Shown here piece after piece: positions 1 to 11,763 of a DNA stretch of 64,000 nt. Source of the stretch: Granulicella sibirica (GTDB lineage: Bacteria; Acidobacteriota; Terriglobia; Terriglobales; Acidobacteriaceae); the NCBI RefSeq assembly GCF_004115155.1, contig NZ_RDSM01000002.1, positions 186,001 through 250,000 of the forward strand, read 5' to 3'. The notes under the pieces were generated by a model. The model ran no database searches and was not told the origin of the DNA. It worked only from the letters and a program-made list of their open reading frames with translations. The translations under genes were made by a program, and so were the position numbers. How positions within the stretch are numbered: position 1 is the first letter of the stretch; each line of letters begins with the position of its first letter.

Positions 1-116
1 TGGTGGTGGCAGGGGCCGAAGGACACGGGCGATGAAGGAAATCCGAGTGGGCGGGCTATAGATTCTTATCGAATTTTCTCTTGTCTTAGGAGACGGGCGA
101 GGCTATATGTCTCGGT
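1..116. other. Left edge, no gene assigned
   Basis: The first 116 bases hold no complete gene. Two plus-strand frames are open from the edge and stop at about 33 and 60, so this could be the 3' end of a gene lying mostly outside the window. An AGGAG at 88-92 lies too far from the ATG at 117 to be its ribosome binding site. Confidence 0.3.
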
Positions 117-1412
117 ATGCGTCGCGTCCTTCTTCTCGCGTTCTTCGTGACTCTGGCGGTGTCCGCGCGGGCGGAGTTCTACGTGCCGGACCGGGAGTAT
201 CGCTGTCCGCCGAGTGACCACGGGTGTAAGAGCCCGCATGGGCTCTCCTCGTTCGAGGAGCATACGACGGCGAAAGGGAACCCGTTCACGATCAACTTTG
301 TCGAATACAACGACGCGGGACAGCCCTGGAACCATGTCGAGCTGACGGACGCGCTGGATCAGGTGAAAAAGGCCACCGGTCCAAAGGGCGACCAGTCCGC
401 CATCGTGATGATCTATATCCACGGATGGGAGAACAACGCGGACGAAGTGCCGGGCGATTGCCAGGATGTATGCCACTTCCGGGACACGCTGCTGACACGG
501 CTTGCGGATGAGCAGGGGGCGGCGGCCAGGCCGCTGAAGGTCGTCGGGATCTATCTCGCGTGGAGAGGACTTACGTTTACGGTCGAACCGTTCAAGCATG
601 TCTTTAGCTATTGGCCGCGGCGAGGGGTGGCCCGGCATGTCGGGCAAACCGGAATGTATCAGGCGCTGACGGAGATTGAAGCCGCCGCCAAGCCGCAACG
701 GGATCAGTATGTTCTTGTCGTCGCGGGGCATTCTTTCGGGGCGAGGGTTCTTGAGAATGCGGCGGAGACCAAGGATTCCAAGCATACGGGTTTCATGCGG
801 GTCTATCGAACCAATGTGCAGCGGTACGCCCAGATGCGGAGATCGCAGAGTATGACCGCCCAGGCGGAGGCATTGACCCTGAACAGCGATCTTCCCGTCG
901 ACCTGATCTTCTATGTGAATGCGGCAACGGCTTCGACGGTCTCCCGCGAGACGATCAAGGAGACGCAGAGCACCTGCGCGGCGGAGCCTCAGGCCCCGAT
1001 CTGCGGAGCGAACCCGTTTTACCTCGCTGTGACGTCTCACGCCGACCTGGCAACGGGAATCATTATGCCGATCGCGAATTTTGTCTTTCCGGCGTTGACG
1101 TCGGATCATCTTCGCCTGATCTCGGCGGCGAACACGTGGTCGCTGCACACGCATGCGGACCCTGTGCCGGGTTGCGGACAGGACGCCGCCATCTGTTTCT
1201 CAGTCGGCAGTGGCACGGCTGCGGTGATGAAATCGGTGCATGCGATCCCGGGGCGGACCCAGATTCCGGGAGACGACAAGAGACCGTTCTGGATCTTCAA
1301 TGTGGGCAAGGATGTGATCAAGGATCATTGCGATGTCTGGAACGATTCGGTGACGGATCTGGTGACGCACGTGATCGTAGGCAAGGTGCAGCGGAAGGGG
1401 CTGTCGAACTAA
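117..1412 (+). CDS. Secreted alpha/beta hydrolase-like protein
   Basis: A 431-residue protein. Residues 1-19 form a Sec signal peptide (basic MRR, hydrophobic core, cleavage after ARA). The mature part shows an alpha/beta hydrolase pattern: a strand followed by IHGW at about 101-104 (oxyanion hole region) and GHSFG at 204-208, with Ser206 the likely nucleophile. This fits the lipase/esterase-like proteins with a GHSxG elbow, and it probably acts in the periplasm or outside the cell. Several cysteines (30, 37, 115, 119) could form disulfides, as expected for an exported enzyme. The substrate cannot be inferred. The start is the only ATG that gives a signal peptide, although there is no strong ribosome binding site right before it. 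The next gene follows after 53 bases on the same strand. Confidence 0.75.
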   Translation: MRRVLLLAFFVTLAVSARAEFYVPDREYRCPPSDHGCKSPHGLSSFEEHTTAKGNPFTINFVEYNDAGQPWNHVELTDALDQVKKATGPKGDQSAIVMIYIHGWENNADEVPGDCQDVCHFRDTLLTRLADEQGAAARPLKVVGIYLAWRGLTFTVEPFKHVFSYWPRRGVARHVGQTGMYQALTEIEAAAKPQRDQYVLVVAGHSFGARVLENAAETKDSKHTGFMRVYRTNVQRYAQMRRSQSMTAQAEALTLNSDLPVDLIFYVNAATASTVSRETIKETQSTCAAEPQAPICGANPFYLAVTSHADLATGIIMPIANFVFPALTSDHLRLISAANTWSLHTHADPVPGCGQDAAICFSVGSGTAAVMKSVHAIPGRTQIPGDDKRPFWIFNVGKDVIKDHCDVWNDSVTDLVTHVIVGKVQRKGLSN

Positions 1413-1465
1413 GTTGCGGCTTCCGCTCAGCGCGGCTACATTGGGTGCGTAAGTCGGAGGGTGTG

Positions 1466-1909
1466 ATGAAGAAGCTTGCGCCGGTGGAGGCTGCAACTGC
1501 GCTGATCGATGGGAGGATCAAGGAGCTTGGCGACTGGCGGGGGGAGATGCTGGCCAGGGTGCGGGGCATCATTCGGGCGGCGGACGCTGAGGTCGTGGAA
1601 GAGTGGAAGTGGCGGGGGGTTCCGGTGTGGTCGCACGGCGGGATTATCTGCACGGGCGAGACGTACAAACAGGTGGTGAAGCTGACCTTTGCGAAGGGAG
1701 CGGCGTTGGCGGATCCTTCGGGGCTCTTCAATTCGAGTCTTGAGGGGAATGTTCGACGGGCTATCGATATTCGTGAGGGGGAAGCGGTGAGCGAGGGGGC
1801 TTTGACGGAGCTTGTTCGGGCTGCGGTGGGGCTGAATCTGAAAGGGAAGAGCAAGGCAAAGGTGGGGCGGGCAAAGGCAACGACAGACGCAGATTCCCTT
1901 CGGGAATGA
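1466..1909 (+). CDS. DUF1801 domain protein with repeat-derived tail
   Basis: A 147-residue protein of the DUF1801 (YdhG-like) family. The pattern EEWKWRGVPVW, then ICTGETYKQVVKLTF and GLFNSSLEG, is typical; the family's biochemical role is not known. The start is ATG 1466, after GGAGG at 1456-1460; a GTG directly before it (1463) is also possible. The reading frame is open further upstream but that part overlaps the preceding gene and has no family similarity. The last dozen residues and the stop codon lie inside a dispersed repeat (1871-1918), so the natural C-terminus was probably shorter and was extended when the repeat arrived. Confidence 0.75.
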   Translation: MKKLAPVEAATALIDGRIKELGDWRGEMLARVRGIIRAADAEVVEEWKWRGVPVWSHGGIICTGETYKQVVKLTFAKGAALADPSGLFNSSLEGNVRRAIDIREGEAVSEGALTELVRAAVGLNLKGKSKAKVGRAKATTDADSLRE

Positions 1910-1918
1910 CAACCAGAG
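1871..1918. repeat. Dispersed intergenic repeat, copy 1
   Basis: This segment begins CAAAGGCAA, then CAGATTCCCTTCG, and carries a small hairpin (ATTCCC 1893-1898, GGGAAT 1902-1907). It closely matches 63132-63160 at the other end of the window (CAAAGGCAA, six similar bases, then GCAGGTCCTTCG). Two related copies in non-homologous contexts mark it as a dispersed element. I believe similar sequences are common between genes in Acidobacteriaceae, but that is from memory. The upstream gene's stop codon (1907-1909) lies within it. Confidence 0.55.
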
Positions 1919-2013
1919 AGGCAACGGCGGCGAGTGGATTGCTTACCCTCCCACCCTAACCGACGATGAGGCTGTCGGTGAGGGTGGGGCACGCGGATGC
2001 TGGTGGTCGCGAG

Positions 2014-3591
<1,578 letters not shown>

Positions 3592-3727
3592 TTAGGCCGT
3601 TTGGATTTGTTCGATTGTAGGGACGCGGCCGGTTTGGGGCAACTTTGTGTATCGGATTTTGATGGAGCCTCGCGCCATTTCGATTCAATTCGTGTCCCGG
3701 CGGGAGGTGAGCGGCTAGACTTTGCAG

Positions 3728-5248
3728 ATGGCCCAGATGTCTCGACCTGCACAAGTGAAGATGGCGCATGTCGCTATCCTCCTTCTGCTCTTCGTCGTGA
3801 CGCGTGGATGGGCCATTGCGGCTGGTTTCCATTACCTGGGCAACGAGTCGGTGTGGCTGGTTCAGCTTCTGGACCTGGAGATCCTGCACCATCATCTTCT
3901 GCGCGGACTGCTGCACCTGCATGGGCAGCCGCCGCTGTTCAACATGTTGATCGGCGTTGCGGAGAAGATCGGCGGGACTGGGTTCGGGCGCGTGGTGGCG
4001 GGGTTTCAGCTTCTTCTGTCGCTGGGGGCGGGAATCGCGGTGTACTTCGCGCTGATTCTGCTGGATCTGCCTCCGATGGCGAGTTTTGCGGTCAGCCTGT
4101 TGCTGCTTCTGAATCCCGCGCTTGTGCTGTGGGAGTTCGACGCGCTCTATACGGTGATCGTCTACGCGCTGCACTGCTTCATCGCGCTGGCGCTGGTGTG
4201 CTTTGTACGGTGGCGATCGAACCGGGCGCTGCTTTGGCTGATGGCGCTGGCGATTACGCTGACGCTTCTGCGGTCGTCGTACCAGTGGACGTGGGTGGCG
4301 GCGGTGTTCGCGCTGCTCTGGTGGCAGATGCCGGAGAACAGGCGGCAGATTCTGCGGGTGGGATTGGTGGGAGTCTTGCTGGCGATGGCCTGGCCGGCGA
4401 AGAACTATGTGATGTTCCGGCACTTTACGTCGACGACATGGGGGCCGTACAGCGTGTCGCGCCACTGGCCGGGCCCACCGTATGACGAGCCAGTGGCGGG
4501 ATGGGTGCGGCAGGGGCTTTTGCCGACGTTCAACAGGCCGGTGATTCAGCAGGAATCGGCGTGGCTTGATCGTACGTGGCCGACGGCTAAGACGGGGTCA
4601 CCCGAGTTGGATAGTACGCATAAGTCCGATGGGGCTCCGAACTGGAACGGGCTGAGCCGGTTGGAGATGCTGGATCAGCAGGCGAAGGAGGACAGGTTCC
4701 TGCTGCGGCACGACCCGCAGGATTACGTGCGCACGATGATGCTGGGGATGCTGTATTACCTGCGGCCGTCGTCGGACTACTTCACGCTCGGGTATCCGTG
4801 GTGGTTCTGGGATCCGAGCGTCGAGCAGTACCAGCGGATCGTACGGGTCGACCAGGCGGTGGACGCGGTGTGCTGCGGGATTGTCACGCTGCGACCCGTC
4901 ACGCGTGCGGGGAAGGCGCAGGCTGCTTATATTCCGGGAGGCGGACGGATCAGCAGCGTGTGCGCCGGGGTGGTGGTGGCGCACCTGCTTGTGTTTGGGT
5001 GCCTGCTCTCGTTCTTCTGGGGCAAGAGGATCTGGGCGGGAAGCCGGGAGCAGAGGATTGTGGCGATGGTACTGACGCTGACGGTGACGTACCTGTTTGT
5101 GCTGGTGACGGTGGTTGAGGTGGGGGAGAACATGCGGTTCCGATTCGAGACGCATGCGCTCGTGGTGATGGTGGCCGCGGTATTTCTGTGGCAGGTGTGG
5201 GAATGGCGGCGAGGGAGGCGGGTGGGTGGTCCTGTTGAAATTGGGTGA
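3728..5248 (+). CDS. Polytopic membrane protein, glycosyltransferase-like
   Basis: About 506 residues with roughly ten to twelve hydrophobic segments, the first at about 10-30. The layout (short N-terminus, many membrane helices, a large soluble loop of about 100 residues around 260-380 rich in Trp and Tyr, then more helices) resembles the PMT/ArnT-like glycosyltransferases that use polyprenyl-phosphate sugars in the inner membrane. I do not see a clear acidic-acidic motif in the first loop, so the function is a guess. AGGTGAG at 3705-3711 precedes three possible starts: TTG 3722, ATG 3728 and ATG 3737. The promoter of the rimP operon overlaps its last codons. Confidence 0.55.
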   Translation: MAQMSRPAQVKMAHVAILLLLFVVTRGWAIAAGFHYLGNESVWLVQLLDLEILHHHLLRGLLHLHGQPPLFNMLIGVAEKIGGTGFGRVVAGFQLLLSLGAGIAVYFALILLDLPPMASFAVSLLLLLNPALVLWEFDALYTVIVYALHCFIALALVCFVRWRSNRALLWLMALAITLTLLRSSYQWTWVAAVFALLWWQMPENRRQILRVGLVGVLLAMAWPAKNYVMFRHFTSTTWGPYSVSRHWPGPPYDEPVAGWVRQGLLPTFNRPVIQQESAWLDRTWPTAKTGSPELDSTHKSDGAPNWNGLSRLEMLDQQAKEDRFLLRHDPQDYVRTMMLGMLYYLRPSSDYFTLGYPWWFWDPSVEQYQRIVRVDQAVDAVCCGIVTLRPVTRAGKAQAAYIPGGGRISSVCAGVVVAHLLVFGCLLSFFWGKRIWAGSREQRIVAMVLTLTVTYLFVLVTVVEVGENMRFRFETHALVVMVAAVFLWQVWEWRRGRRVGGPVEIG

Positions 5249-5262
5249 AGGCTGGCGTATCA
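5234..5262 (+). promoter_or_regulatory. Sigma-70 type promoter of the rimP-nusA-infB operon
   Basis: TTGAAA at 5234-5239 and TATCAT at 5257-5262 are separated by 17 bases, a good sigma-70 type promoter. It overlaps the end of the upstream gene and would start a transcript near 5270, giving a leader of about 160 bases before rimP. Confidence 0.55.
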
Positions 5263-5330
5263 TCACAATTGCAGACGAATTTGTTCCGTCAGATAGCCTC
5301 TCGTGAACGCACCGTGGGGGACGGAAGGGA

Positions 5331-5358
5331 GGAGTGGGCTGATGCCCACTTTTTCTTT
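5331..5358 (+). terminator. Leader hairpin with U-tract upstream of rimP (attenuator)
   Basis: AGTGGGC (5333-5339) pairs with GCCCACT (5344-5350) around the loop TGAT, followed by TTTTTCTTT. This has the form of an intrinsic terminator but sits in the 5' leader, 71 bases before rimP and after the promoter, so it would cut short transcription of the operon. Hairpins of this form in front of rimP are known in several phyla (a rimP leader family is described). The next operon product, NusA, itself affects termination, so feedback is plausible but not shown here. Confidence 0.6.
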
Positions 5359-5428
5359 GCTCCAAAGTTGGTTTGAGAACCACTGCCGCACGTGATTTTC
5401 AGGTTACAGAACGGGCTTTCAGCACTCT

Positions 5429-6028
5429 ATGGCGATTCAGTTGGACGAAATTCGGGCAGTAGCTTCGCGGGTCGCGGCATCCCATCATCTGGACGTGGTG
5501 GATGTCGAGTTTACCGGCGGCTCGAAGTTCCGCACGTTGCGGGTGTATCTCGAAAAAGACGCTGAGGAGCGGGCCAAGCTGAAGGCCGCCGCCGAGGCGG
5601 ATGCTGAGTTGGACCTGCCGAAGGGCGTTCCGGTCGAGATGCTCTCCGGCGTGACGCATGAGGATTGCGTGCAGTTCGCGCAGGACTTCGGGACGGTTCT
5701 GGATGTCGAGGACCTGATCCCCGGAGCGGAGTACACGCTCGAGGTCTCCTCCCCGGGCCTTGAACGGAAGCTGGTGAAGGCTGAGGATTATCAGCGCTTT
5801 ACCGGAAGCCTCGTCAAACTACAGACGTTTTCGCCTGTCGTTACTCATGGAAACGGGGCGAACAGGCAGTGGCAAGGGCGGTTGGTGAAGCTCGAAGGCG
5901 GGAACCTGACGCTCGATCTTTCGGCCGTGAAACAGAAGGGTAAGGCGAAGAAGGCGACGGCCGAGGCACAGACGGTCGAGATTGCGCTGCTGAATGTTGA
6001 GAAAGCGCATCTGGTCGCCGAGATCTAA
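5429..6028 (+). CDS. rimP: Ribosome maturation factor RimP
   Basis: A 199-residue RimP, which helps assemble the head of the 30S subunit. The N-terminal alpha/beta domain shows the typical VVDVEF and LRVYLEK strands, the centre EDCVQFAQDFGTVLD and YTLEVSSPGLERKL, and the C-terminal Sm-like barrel starts at about 125. It is longer than usual (about 150-165) because of a charged insertion at about 45-70 and a Lys/Ala-rich C-terminal stretch. First gene of rimP-nusA-infB, behind a leader with a terminator-like hairpin. The start is the ATG that gives the family N-terminus. Confidence 0.93.
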   Translation: MAIQLDEIRAVASRVAASHHLDVVDVEFTGGSKFRTLRVYLEKDAEERAKLKAAAEADAELDLPKGVPVEMLSGVTHEDCVQFAQDFGTVLDVEDLIPGAEYTLEVSSPGLERKLVKAEDYQRFTGSLVKLQTFSPVVTHGNGANRQWQGRLVKLEGGNLTLDLSAVKQKGKAKKATAEAQTVEIALLNVEKAHLVAEI

Positions 6029-6121
6029 GTCCGGCGAAACAACGTTTTAGTTTCAGGGTTAGTTTGGAGCGGCGGGTTTCTGGCTTGTCCGCAGTTTTTG
6101 ATCATGAAGGATGTGTGACGA

Positions 6122-7720
6122 ATGGCAAGTGTTCTGTATCAGTCGATCGAGATGTTGAGCCGCGACAAGGGGATTGATCCCGCGGTCGTGGTGGGTGCTG
6201 TCGAAGATGCGATTGCGCTGGCGACGCGCAAGTACTACAAGACCCAGGAGACGATGCGGGCCGAGATGGACAAGGAGACGGGCGAGATCCGGGCTTATGT
6301 CTATAAGACGGTCGTCGAGACTCCGGAAGAGGTCGAGGACGAGATGAACCAGATCTCGCTGGAGCAGGCGCGTGAGCTTGCGCCCGAGGTCGAGGTCGGC
6401 GGCGAGCTTCGCTTCTACAAGGACACGACTCCGCTTGGGCGCATCGCCGCCCAGATGGCGAAGCAGGTCATCTTCCAGAAGGTGCGCGAGGCCGAGCGCG
6501 ATACCGTGTTCAACGAGTACAACCACCGCGCGGGCGAGGTTCTGAACGCGACGGTGAAGCGGCTGGAGCCGATGGATGTGATCTTCGACCTGGGTAAGGC
6601 CGAAGCGCGGATGCCGAAGCGGGAGCAGAGCCGGCTGGAGCAGTTTGCCGTGGGCGAGCGGGTTCGCGTTGTGCTGTTGCGCGTGGACCGTGCGGCGAAG
6701 GGGCCGCAGGTGATTGTGAGCCGTGCCGCTCCGGCGCTGGTGCAGAGCCTCTTCCAGAGCGAAGTGCCTGAGATTTATGATGGAACGGTTTCGATCCGGG
6801 CGATCGCGCGTGAGGCGGGCGAACGGACCAAGATCGCCGTCATGAGCCGGGATAAGGATGTCGATCCGGTTGGCGCGTGCGTCGGCATGAAGGGCATGCG
6901 GGTTCAGTCGATCATTCGTGAACTGCGCGGCGAGAAGATCGACATCATCGAGTTCTCGGAAGAGATCACGACGTTTGCCGAGAAGGCGCTGCAGCCGGCG
7001 AAGGTAAGCCGGGTGTCGATCACGGATCTGGCCGAGAAGCAGATTGAAGTGATCGTCGACGATACGCAGCTTTCGCTGGCGATCGGGAAGAAGGGCCAGA
7101 ACGTCCGGCTCGCGGCGAAGCTTCTGCAGTGGAAGATCGACATCAAGAGCGAGGAAGAGAAGCGCCAGGAAGTCGAGCAGCAGATGCAGGCGATGAGCGG
7201 CGGTCCGACGACGCCGATCGAGCAGGTATCCGAGCTTGGCGAACAGATCCTTGAGAAGCTGATCGCGGCTGGAATAACGACGGTCGAGGAACTGGCGGAT
7301 ATGACGCCGGAGCAGTTGGAAGAGGTTCCGGGAATCGGTGAGAAGACGGTCGAGAAGATCTCGGTCGCGGTGCGGCACTACTTCGGACACTACGATCCGG
7401 ATGAGACGCGGCCGGTAACAGCAGAGGACGCCAACGCCGCGGAAGGCGCGGAGACGGAGGAGAAGTCGATGGCAAAGACACCGGAAGAGATCCTGGCGGC
7501 GCAGGCCGCGGAAGCGGGCGGAGCGGAAGAGGTTGAGACGCTTTCGGCCGAGGATCTGGCTGCGCTCGAAGAGTCCAGGGCAAATGTAGATGGGTTCAGT
7601 GATAACGACGATCGGGAGTCCGCGATTGAGACGGACAACGATACGTTGGATGAGCTTGTGGCCGAGAGCCAGGAGGTCTCCGACGAGGGGATCGATACGG
7701 ACGGGCACGACCGTGGTTAG
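6122..7720 (+). CDS. nusA: Transcription termination/antitermination factor NusA
   Basis: A 532-residue NusA, which binds RNA polymerase and nascent RNA and modulates pausing, termination and antitermination. In order: N-terminal polymerase-binding domain (1 to about 135), S1 domain (about 138-200), two KH domains with the [12 protein letters not shown] and [13 protein letters not shown] loops, then a helix-hairpin-helix ([14 protein letters not shown], about 400-415). The last 120 residues are acidic and Ala/Glu-rich, longer than in E. coli relatives of the same core. It follows rimP by 93 bases. The ylxR and L7Ae-like genes often found between nusA and infB are missing. Confidence 0.96.
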   Translation: MASVLYQSIEMLSRDKGIDPAVVVGAVEDAIALATRKYYKTQETMRAEMDKETGEIRAYVYKTVVETPEEVEDEMNQISLEQARELAPEVEVGGELRFYKDTTPLGRIAAQMAKQVIFQKVREAERDTVFNEYNHRAGEVLNATVKRLEPMDVIFDLGKAEARMPKREQSRLEQFAVGERVRVVLLRVDRAAKGPQVIVSRAAPALVQSLFQSEVPEIYDGTVSIRAIAREAGERTKIAVMSRDKDVDPVGACVGMKGMRVQSIIRELRGEKIDIIEFSEEITTFAEKALQPAKVSRVSITDLAEKQIEVIVDDTQLSLAIGKKGQNVRLAAKLLQWKIDIKSEEEKRQEVEQQMQAMSGGPTTPIEQVSELGEQILEKLIAAGITTVEELADMTPEQLEEVPGIGEKTVEKISVAVRHYFGHYDPDETRPVTAEDANAAEGAETEEKSMAKTPEEILAAQAAEAGGAEEVETLSAEDLAALEESRANVDGFSDNDDRESAIETDNDTLDELVAESQEVSDEGIDTDGHDRG

Positions 7721-7850
7721 CGGCCACGCACAACAGGATTGGAGTCGCAAAACCTGCGATTTCGTTGATAATAACGGTAAGGGTACACATTCTTCCATCG
7801 ATGGAGCTGATATGACCAGCTAGCGCCGCAGGGGAGATGAAAAGGGACGG

Positions 7851-10800
7851 ATGAGCAAAGTTCGCATCAATGATCTTGCACGAGAACTCGAAGTCAAGAG
7901 CAGGCCGATTCTGGATGCGCTGGAAGCAATCGGCGTGTCCGGCAAGACGCACTCCTCCTCGATCGAGGAGGATCAGGCCGAGAAGGTTCGCGCCTATTTC
8001 AACGGGACGCTGCGCACGAGCAGCGGCAACCGTTCGCATGTCGAGGCAAAGCCCAAGTTCGACTTATCGCACGTCTCGAAGCCGGGTGACGCGCTGAAGG
8101 CGATTCTCGAGCGCAAGCAGGCTGCCGAGGCTGCGCGGAATGCTCCGCCACCGCGTCCCCAGGCTGTGGTCGTGGCACCGGCGAATCCTCCGGTCCGTCC
8201 CGTGGTTGCGACGCCTTCTTCGTCCGCCCCGGTCGCGGCCCAGACGCTTTCGACGCGGCCCGTGGTGGCTCAGCCTGTTGTCGCTCGCCCTGCCGCTCCT
8301 GTGGTGGTGGCTCCTGGCGCGCGTCCCGCAGGGACGATCCCAAGCGGCGCGGCGACTGCTGGAGCGGCTCCGGTTGTGGCTGCGGCACCGCCGGTTACGG
8401 CGGCTCCCGTGGTTGCAGCGCCTCCCGTCGCGTCGAGCGCACCTGCTGCGGCTGCTTCTCAAAGTGCGAGCCAGGCTGGTCCGCGCCGGATCGTTCCTCT
8501 GCCGAGCCAGGGTGCGCGTATTGTTGCGCCGCCTCCCGCGATTGCCAGCCGTCCGCCGAGCGGAGTTTCGGTTGGGCGTCCTCCGGTTGTGGTTCCGGGG
8601 GTAGGGACTATTGTTGCCAAACCGGCTCCGACGGCTCCCATCGTTCCGGGTGCGCGTCCCGCGGGCACGAAGCCCACGACGACGGCCGCCGAAGCGACGG
8701 CTGCTTTTTCGTCGGCGGCGGTGGCCAGTTCGGCTCCCGAGCCAGTCGTGGAAGCTCCGGCACCAGTGGTTGAGCCCACGATCGATGCGGTCAGCACGGA
8801 GTCTACTCCGGAAGCCACGGCTACCGCCGCTCCGGCTGCTCCTCCGGTGCGTCGTGTGATCATGCCGCAGACCGGGCCTCGTCCGATCTATGCGGCTCCG
8901 GCGGTTGTTCCGGGTGCTCCTCCTCGGAACCGTCCTATCTTCGAACGGCCACGGCCGGGCGGACCGGGTGGCCCTGGCGGACCCTCGGGTCCGGGGGGCA
9001 TGCGTCCTCCGATGGCTCCGGGCGCTCGCCGTCCCATGCATCCGACGCGCAATGCGCCGACGGGTCCTGGCGGTCCGGGTGGCGTACCGGGACGTCCTGG
9101 CTTTACGCCGGGTGCGCGTCCGGGCTTCCCGCCACGGCCGGGCTTTCCGCCGAGGCCGGGTGGCGCTCCGGGTGCTCCTGGAGTTGCTCCGGGACCGGGC
9201 GAGGGCATGCGCCCTGCCGCACGTCCTGGGCAGCGTCGCGGAGGCCAGCGCTATGAGAAGGTGAAGGAAGGCCCGATGAAGGGCTTCCAGCCGCCACCGC
9301 GTTACGGCGGTATGCCCATGTCGCGCGAGCCGATGCCGATCACCAAGACGATCTCGGTGACGGAAGGTATCTCGGTGAAGGATCTGGCCGAGAAGCTCGA
9401 TGTGCGCGGCAAGGATCTCATCGCTTCATTGCTGATGCGTGGCGTGTTCGTGACCGTGAACCAGTCGCTCGAAGGCGAGCTGGTGAAGGATGTGGCGCGC
9501 CAGTTCGGCGCGGATGCAACCGTGATCTCGGTCGAAGAGCAGCTTGAGAACGAGGCGATCGAAGGCTTCCTCGAAGATACGACCGGCATGGTCGAGATCA
9601 TCCGGGCTCCGGTGGTCACGATCATGGGCCACGTCGATCACGGTAAGACGAGCCTGCTCGATGCGATCCGGCAGACGGATGTGGCGGCGGGTGAGGCCGG
9701 CGGGATCACGCAGCACATCGGTGCTTACAAAGTACGTGTGTCGAAGCCGGAATCTCCGGCGTTCGGGCGCGAGATCGTGTTCCTCGATACCCCGGGTCAC
9801 GAGGCGTTTACCCGCATGCGTGCACGCGGTGCGAAGGTCACGGATATCGTCGTGATCGTAGTGGCCGCGGACGATGGCGTGATGCCGCAGACCTTGGAAG
9901 CCATTGATCACGCGAAGGCGGCGAACGTGCCGATCATCGTGGCCATCAACAAGATCGACAAGCCGGGTGCGGATTCGAGCCGTGTGAAGCAGCAGCTTGC
10001 CGAGCGCGGATTGCAGCTCCAGGGATGGGGCGGCGATGTCGAGTTCGTCGAGGTGTCGGCGAAGCAGAAGCTGAATCTCGATCTGCTCGAAGAGATGATC
10101 TGCCTGGTGGCGGACGTGGCGGCACCGAAGGCTGTGCCGGAGCGTCCCGCTGTCGGAACGGTTATCGAAGCCAAGCTCGATCGCGGTCGCGGCGCGGTTG
10201 CCAGCATCCTCGTGCAGAACGGAACCCTGCGGACGGGTGACAGCTACATCGTCGGCAACACGTTCGGTAAGATTCGCGCCATGTTCGACGATCGCGGACG
10301 TCCGATTACGGAAGCCGGGCCGTCGACGCCGGTTGAGATTCTCGGACTTGAAGGCATGCCGGATGCCGGGGACACTTTCCTGGTGATGGCGGATCGCGAC
10401 AAGGCCAAGGGCATTGCGCAGTACCGCAAGATGAAGGAACGCGAGGCGCAGCTTGCCAAGAGCTCGCGGGTCTCGCTCGAAGGACTGGCGGAACAGATCA
10501 AGCAGGCTGGCGTCAAGGACCTCAACATCATCGTCAAGGGCGATGTGCAGGGTTCGGTCGAGGTCATTGCCGAGGATCTGGAGCACATGTCGACCGAGAA
10601 GGTTCGGATTCGCGTGCTGCACTCGGGTGTCGGTGCCATTACCGAGTCGGACATCCTGCTCGCTTCGGCTTCGAATGCGGTCGTCATCGGCTTCAACGTT
10701 CGTCCGGAGCGGAAGGCGCAGGAACTGGCCGATCGCGAGAACGTCGAGGTTCGTCTGCACTCGATCATCTACGAGCTTCGCGACGAGATGGAGAAGGCGA

Positions 10801-11228
10801 TGTACGGCCTGCTCGATCCGGTCTTCAAGGAGAACTACTCGGGACGCGCGGAAGTGCTCAACGTCTTCAAGATCACCAAGGTCGGTCAGATTGCGGGTTG
10901 CCGCGTGACCGATGGCCTGATCAAGCGTTCGGCGCAGGCTCGCTTGCTGCGTGACGGAGTCGAGGTCTGGAAGGGTAAGATCTCGTCGCTCAAGCGCTTC
11001 AAGGACGACGTCGGCGAGGTTCGCGAGGGTGTCGAGTGCGGTATCGATCTGGCCGGCCACAAGGATATCCGCGTGGGCGATGTGATCGAGACGTTCACGA
11101 CGGAGAAGATGGCCGACGAGCTTGGGCAGAACACGCTCGTGGTTCGCAAGGCGGAGAAGGCTGAGAAGGATCGCGAGGCGGCTGCTGCAGCCGCGGCCGC
11201 TGCGGCGGCTACCCCGGTGAACGCTTAA
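7851..11228 (+). CDS. infB: Translation initiation factor IF-2
   Basis: A 1125-residue IF-2, the GTPase that brings initiator tRNA to the ribosome. An IF2_N helix domain lies at about 2-55 ([19 protein letters not shown]); residues about 95-475 are low-complexity, first Pro/Ala/Val-rich, then Gly/Pro/Arg-rich with GGPGGP repeats; a second IF2_N domain is at about 500-545. The GTPase domain starts with GHVDHGKT at about 593 and has DTPGHEAF and NKIDKPGA, followed by the C-terminal barrels and a poly-Ala end. Such long N-termini are usual in Acidobacteria and make the protein about 230 residues longer than E. coli IF-2. AAAGGGA precedes the ATG. Last gene of the operon, followed by a strong terminator. 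Confidence 0.96.
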   Translation: MSKVRINDLARELEVKSRPILDALEAIGVSGKTHSSSIEEDQAEKVRAYFNGTLRTSSGNRSHVEAKPKFDLSHVSKPGDALKAILERKQAAEAARNAPPPRPQAVVVAPANPPVRPVVATPSSSAPVAAQTLSTRPVVAQPVVARPAAPVVVAPGARPAGTIPSGAATAGAAPVVAAAPPVTAAPVVAAPPVASSAPAAAASQSASQAGPRRIVPLPSQGARIVAPPPAIASRPPSGVSVGRPPVVVPGVGTIVAKPAPTAPIVPGARPAGTKPTTTAAEATAAFSSAAVASSAPEPVVEAPAPVVEPTIDAVSTESTPEATATAAPAAPPVRRVIMPQTGPRPIYAAPAVVPGAPPRNRPIFERPRPGGPGGPGGPSGPGGMRPPMAPGARRPMHPTRNAPTGPGGPGGVPGRPGFTPGARPGFPPRPGFPPRPGGAPGAPGVAPGPGEGMRPAARPGQRRGGQRYEKVKEGPMKGFQPPPRYGGMPMSREPMPITKTISVTEGISVKDLAEKLDVRGKDLIASLLMRGVFVTVNQSLEGELVKDVARQFGADATVISVEEQLENEAIEGFLEDTTGMVEIIRAPVVTIMGHVDHGKTSLLDAIRQTDVAAGEAGGITQHIGAYKVRVSKPESPAFGREIVFLDTPGHEAFTRMRARGAKVTDIVVIVVAADDGVMPQTLEAIDHAKAANVPIIVAINKIDKPGADSSRVKQQLAERGLQLQGWGGDVEFVEVSAKQKLNLDLLEEMICLVADVAAPKAVPERPAVGTVIEAKLDRGRGAVASILVQNGTLRTGDSYIVGNTFGKIRAMFDDRGRPITEAGPSTPVEILGLEGMPDAGDTFLVMADRDKAKGIAQYRKMKEREAQLAKSSRVSLEGLAEQIKQAGVKDLNIIVKGDVQGSVEVIAEDLEHMSTEKVRIRVLHSGVGAITESDILLASASNAVVIGFNVRPERKAQELADRENVEVRLHSIIYELRDEMEKAMYGLLDPVFKENYSGRAEVLNVFKITKVGQIAGCRVTDGLIKRSAQARLLRDGVEVWKGKISSLKRFKDDVGEVREGVECGIDLAGHKDIRVGDVIETFTTEKMADELGQNTLVVRKAEKAEKDREAAAAAAAAAAATPVNA

Positions 11229-11253
11229 TCGAAAACGCACTTGCTGCATCCAA

Positions 11254-11289
11254 TAAGGGCCGGGACTTCTGTCTCGGCCCTTAGTTTTT
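11254..11289 (+). terminator. Intrinsic terminator after infB
   Basis: AAGGGCCG (11255-11262) pairs with CGGCCCTT (11275-11282); the stem extends inward through GGAC/GTCT and ends in the loop TTCT. It is followed by AGTTTTTG. It closes the rimP-nusA-infB operon just before msrB. Confidence 0.8.
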
Positions 11290-11306
11290 GGTCGGGAGGC
11301 AGATGT

Positions 11307-11759
11307 ATGGCGGAGTACACGAAGAGCGCGGAGGCCATTGCTAGGCTGACGCCGGAAGAGTTTCACGTGACGCAGCAGAGCGGGACCGAGGCTCCGTTCG
11401 AGAACGCTTTCTGGGATCAGGATGAGCCGGGGCTGTATGTCGATATCGTCTCGGGTGAGCCGCTCTTCACGTCGATCGACAAGTTCGACAGCAGTTGCGG
11501 ATGGCCGAGCTTTGCGAAGCCGGTTGAGCCTGCGCACGTGGAAGAGCGGTTTGATGGGAGCTTCGGGGCAAGGCGGACGGAGGTTCGTTCGACGCATGGC
11601 GACAGCCACCTTGGGCACGTCTTTGATGATGGTCCGAAGGAACTGGGCGGGTTGCGCTACTGCATCAACTCGGCTTCGCTGCGGTTCATTCCGCTCGATG
11701 AGATGGAGAGCGAAGGGTACGGCGAGTATCTCAAGCTGTTTGAAAAGGAAAAGGAGTAA
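11307..11759 (+). CDS. msrB: Peptide-methionine (R)-S-oxide reductase
   Basis: A 150-residue MsrB, which reduces the R form of methionine sulfoxide. The catalytic motif [13 protein letters not shown] is near the C-terminus, with SCGWPSF and the HLGHVF region upstream. The two CxxC pairs that hold zinc in many MsrBs are missing: the first position reads VDIVSGEP and the one before HLGHVF reads RSTHGDS, so this is the zinc-free form. The start is ATG 11307 after GGGAGG (11294-11299); an upstream in-frame start would run into the infB terminator. msrA follows after four bases, so the two are probably cotranscribed and together repair both diastereomers. Confidence 0.92.
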   Translation: MAEYTKSAEAIARLTPEEFHVTQQSGTEAPFENAFWDQDEPGLYVDIVSGEPLFTSIDKFDSSCGWPSFAKPVEPAHVEERFDGSFGARRTEVRSTHGDSHLGHVFDDGPKELGGLRYCINSASLRFIPLDEMESEGYGEYLKLFEKEKE

Positions 11760-11763
11760 CGAT

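Noticed and set aside
7590..7823. 77-codon frame between nusA and infB
   Set aside because: It overlaps the nusA end, has no ribosome binding site and its composition looks like a frame shadow.
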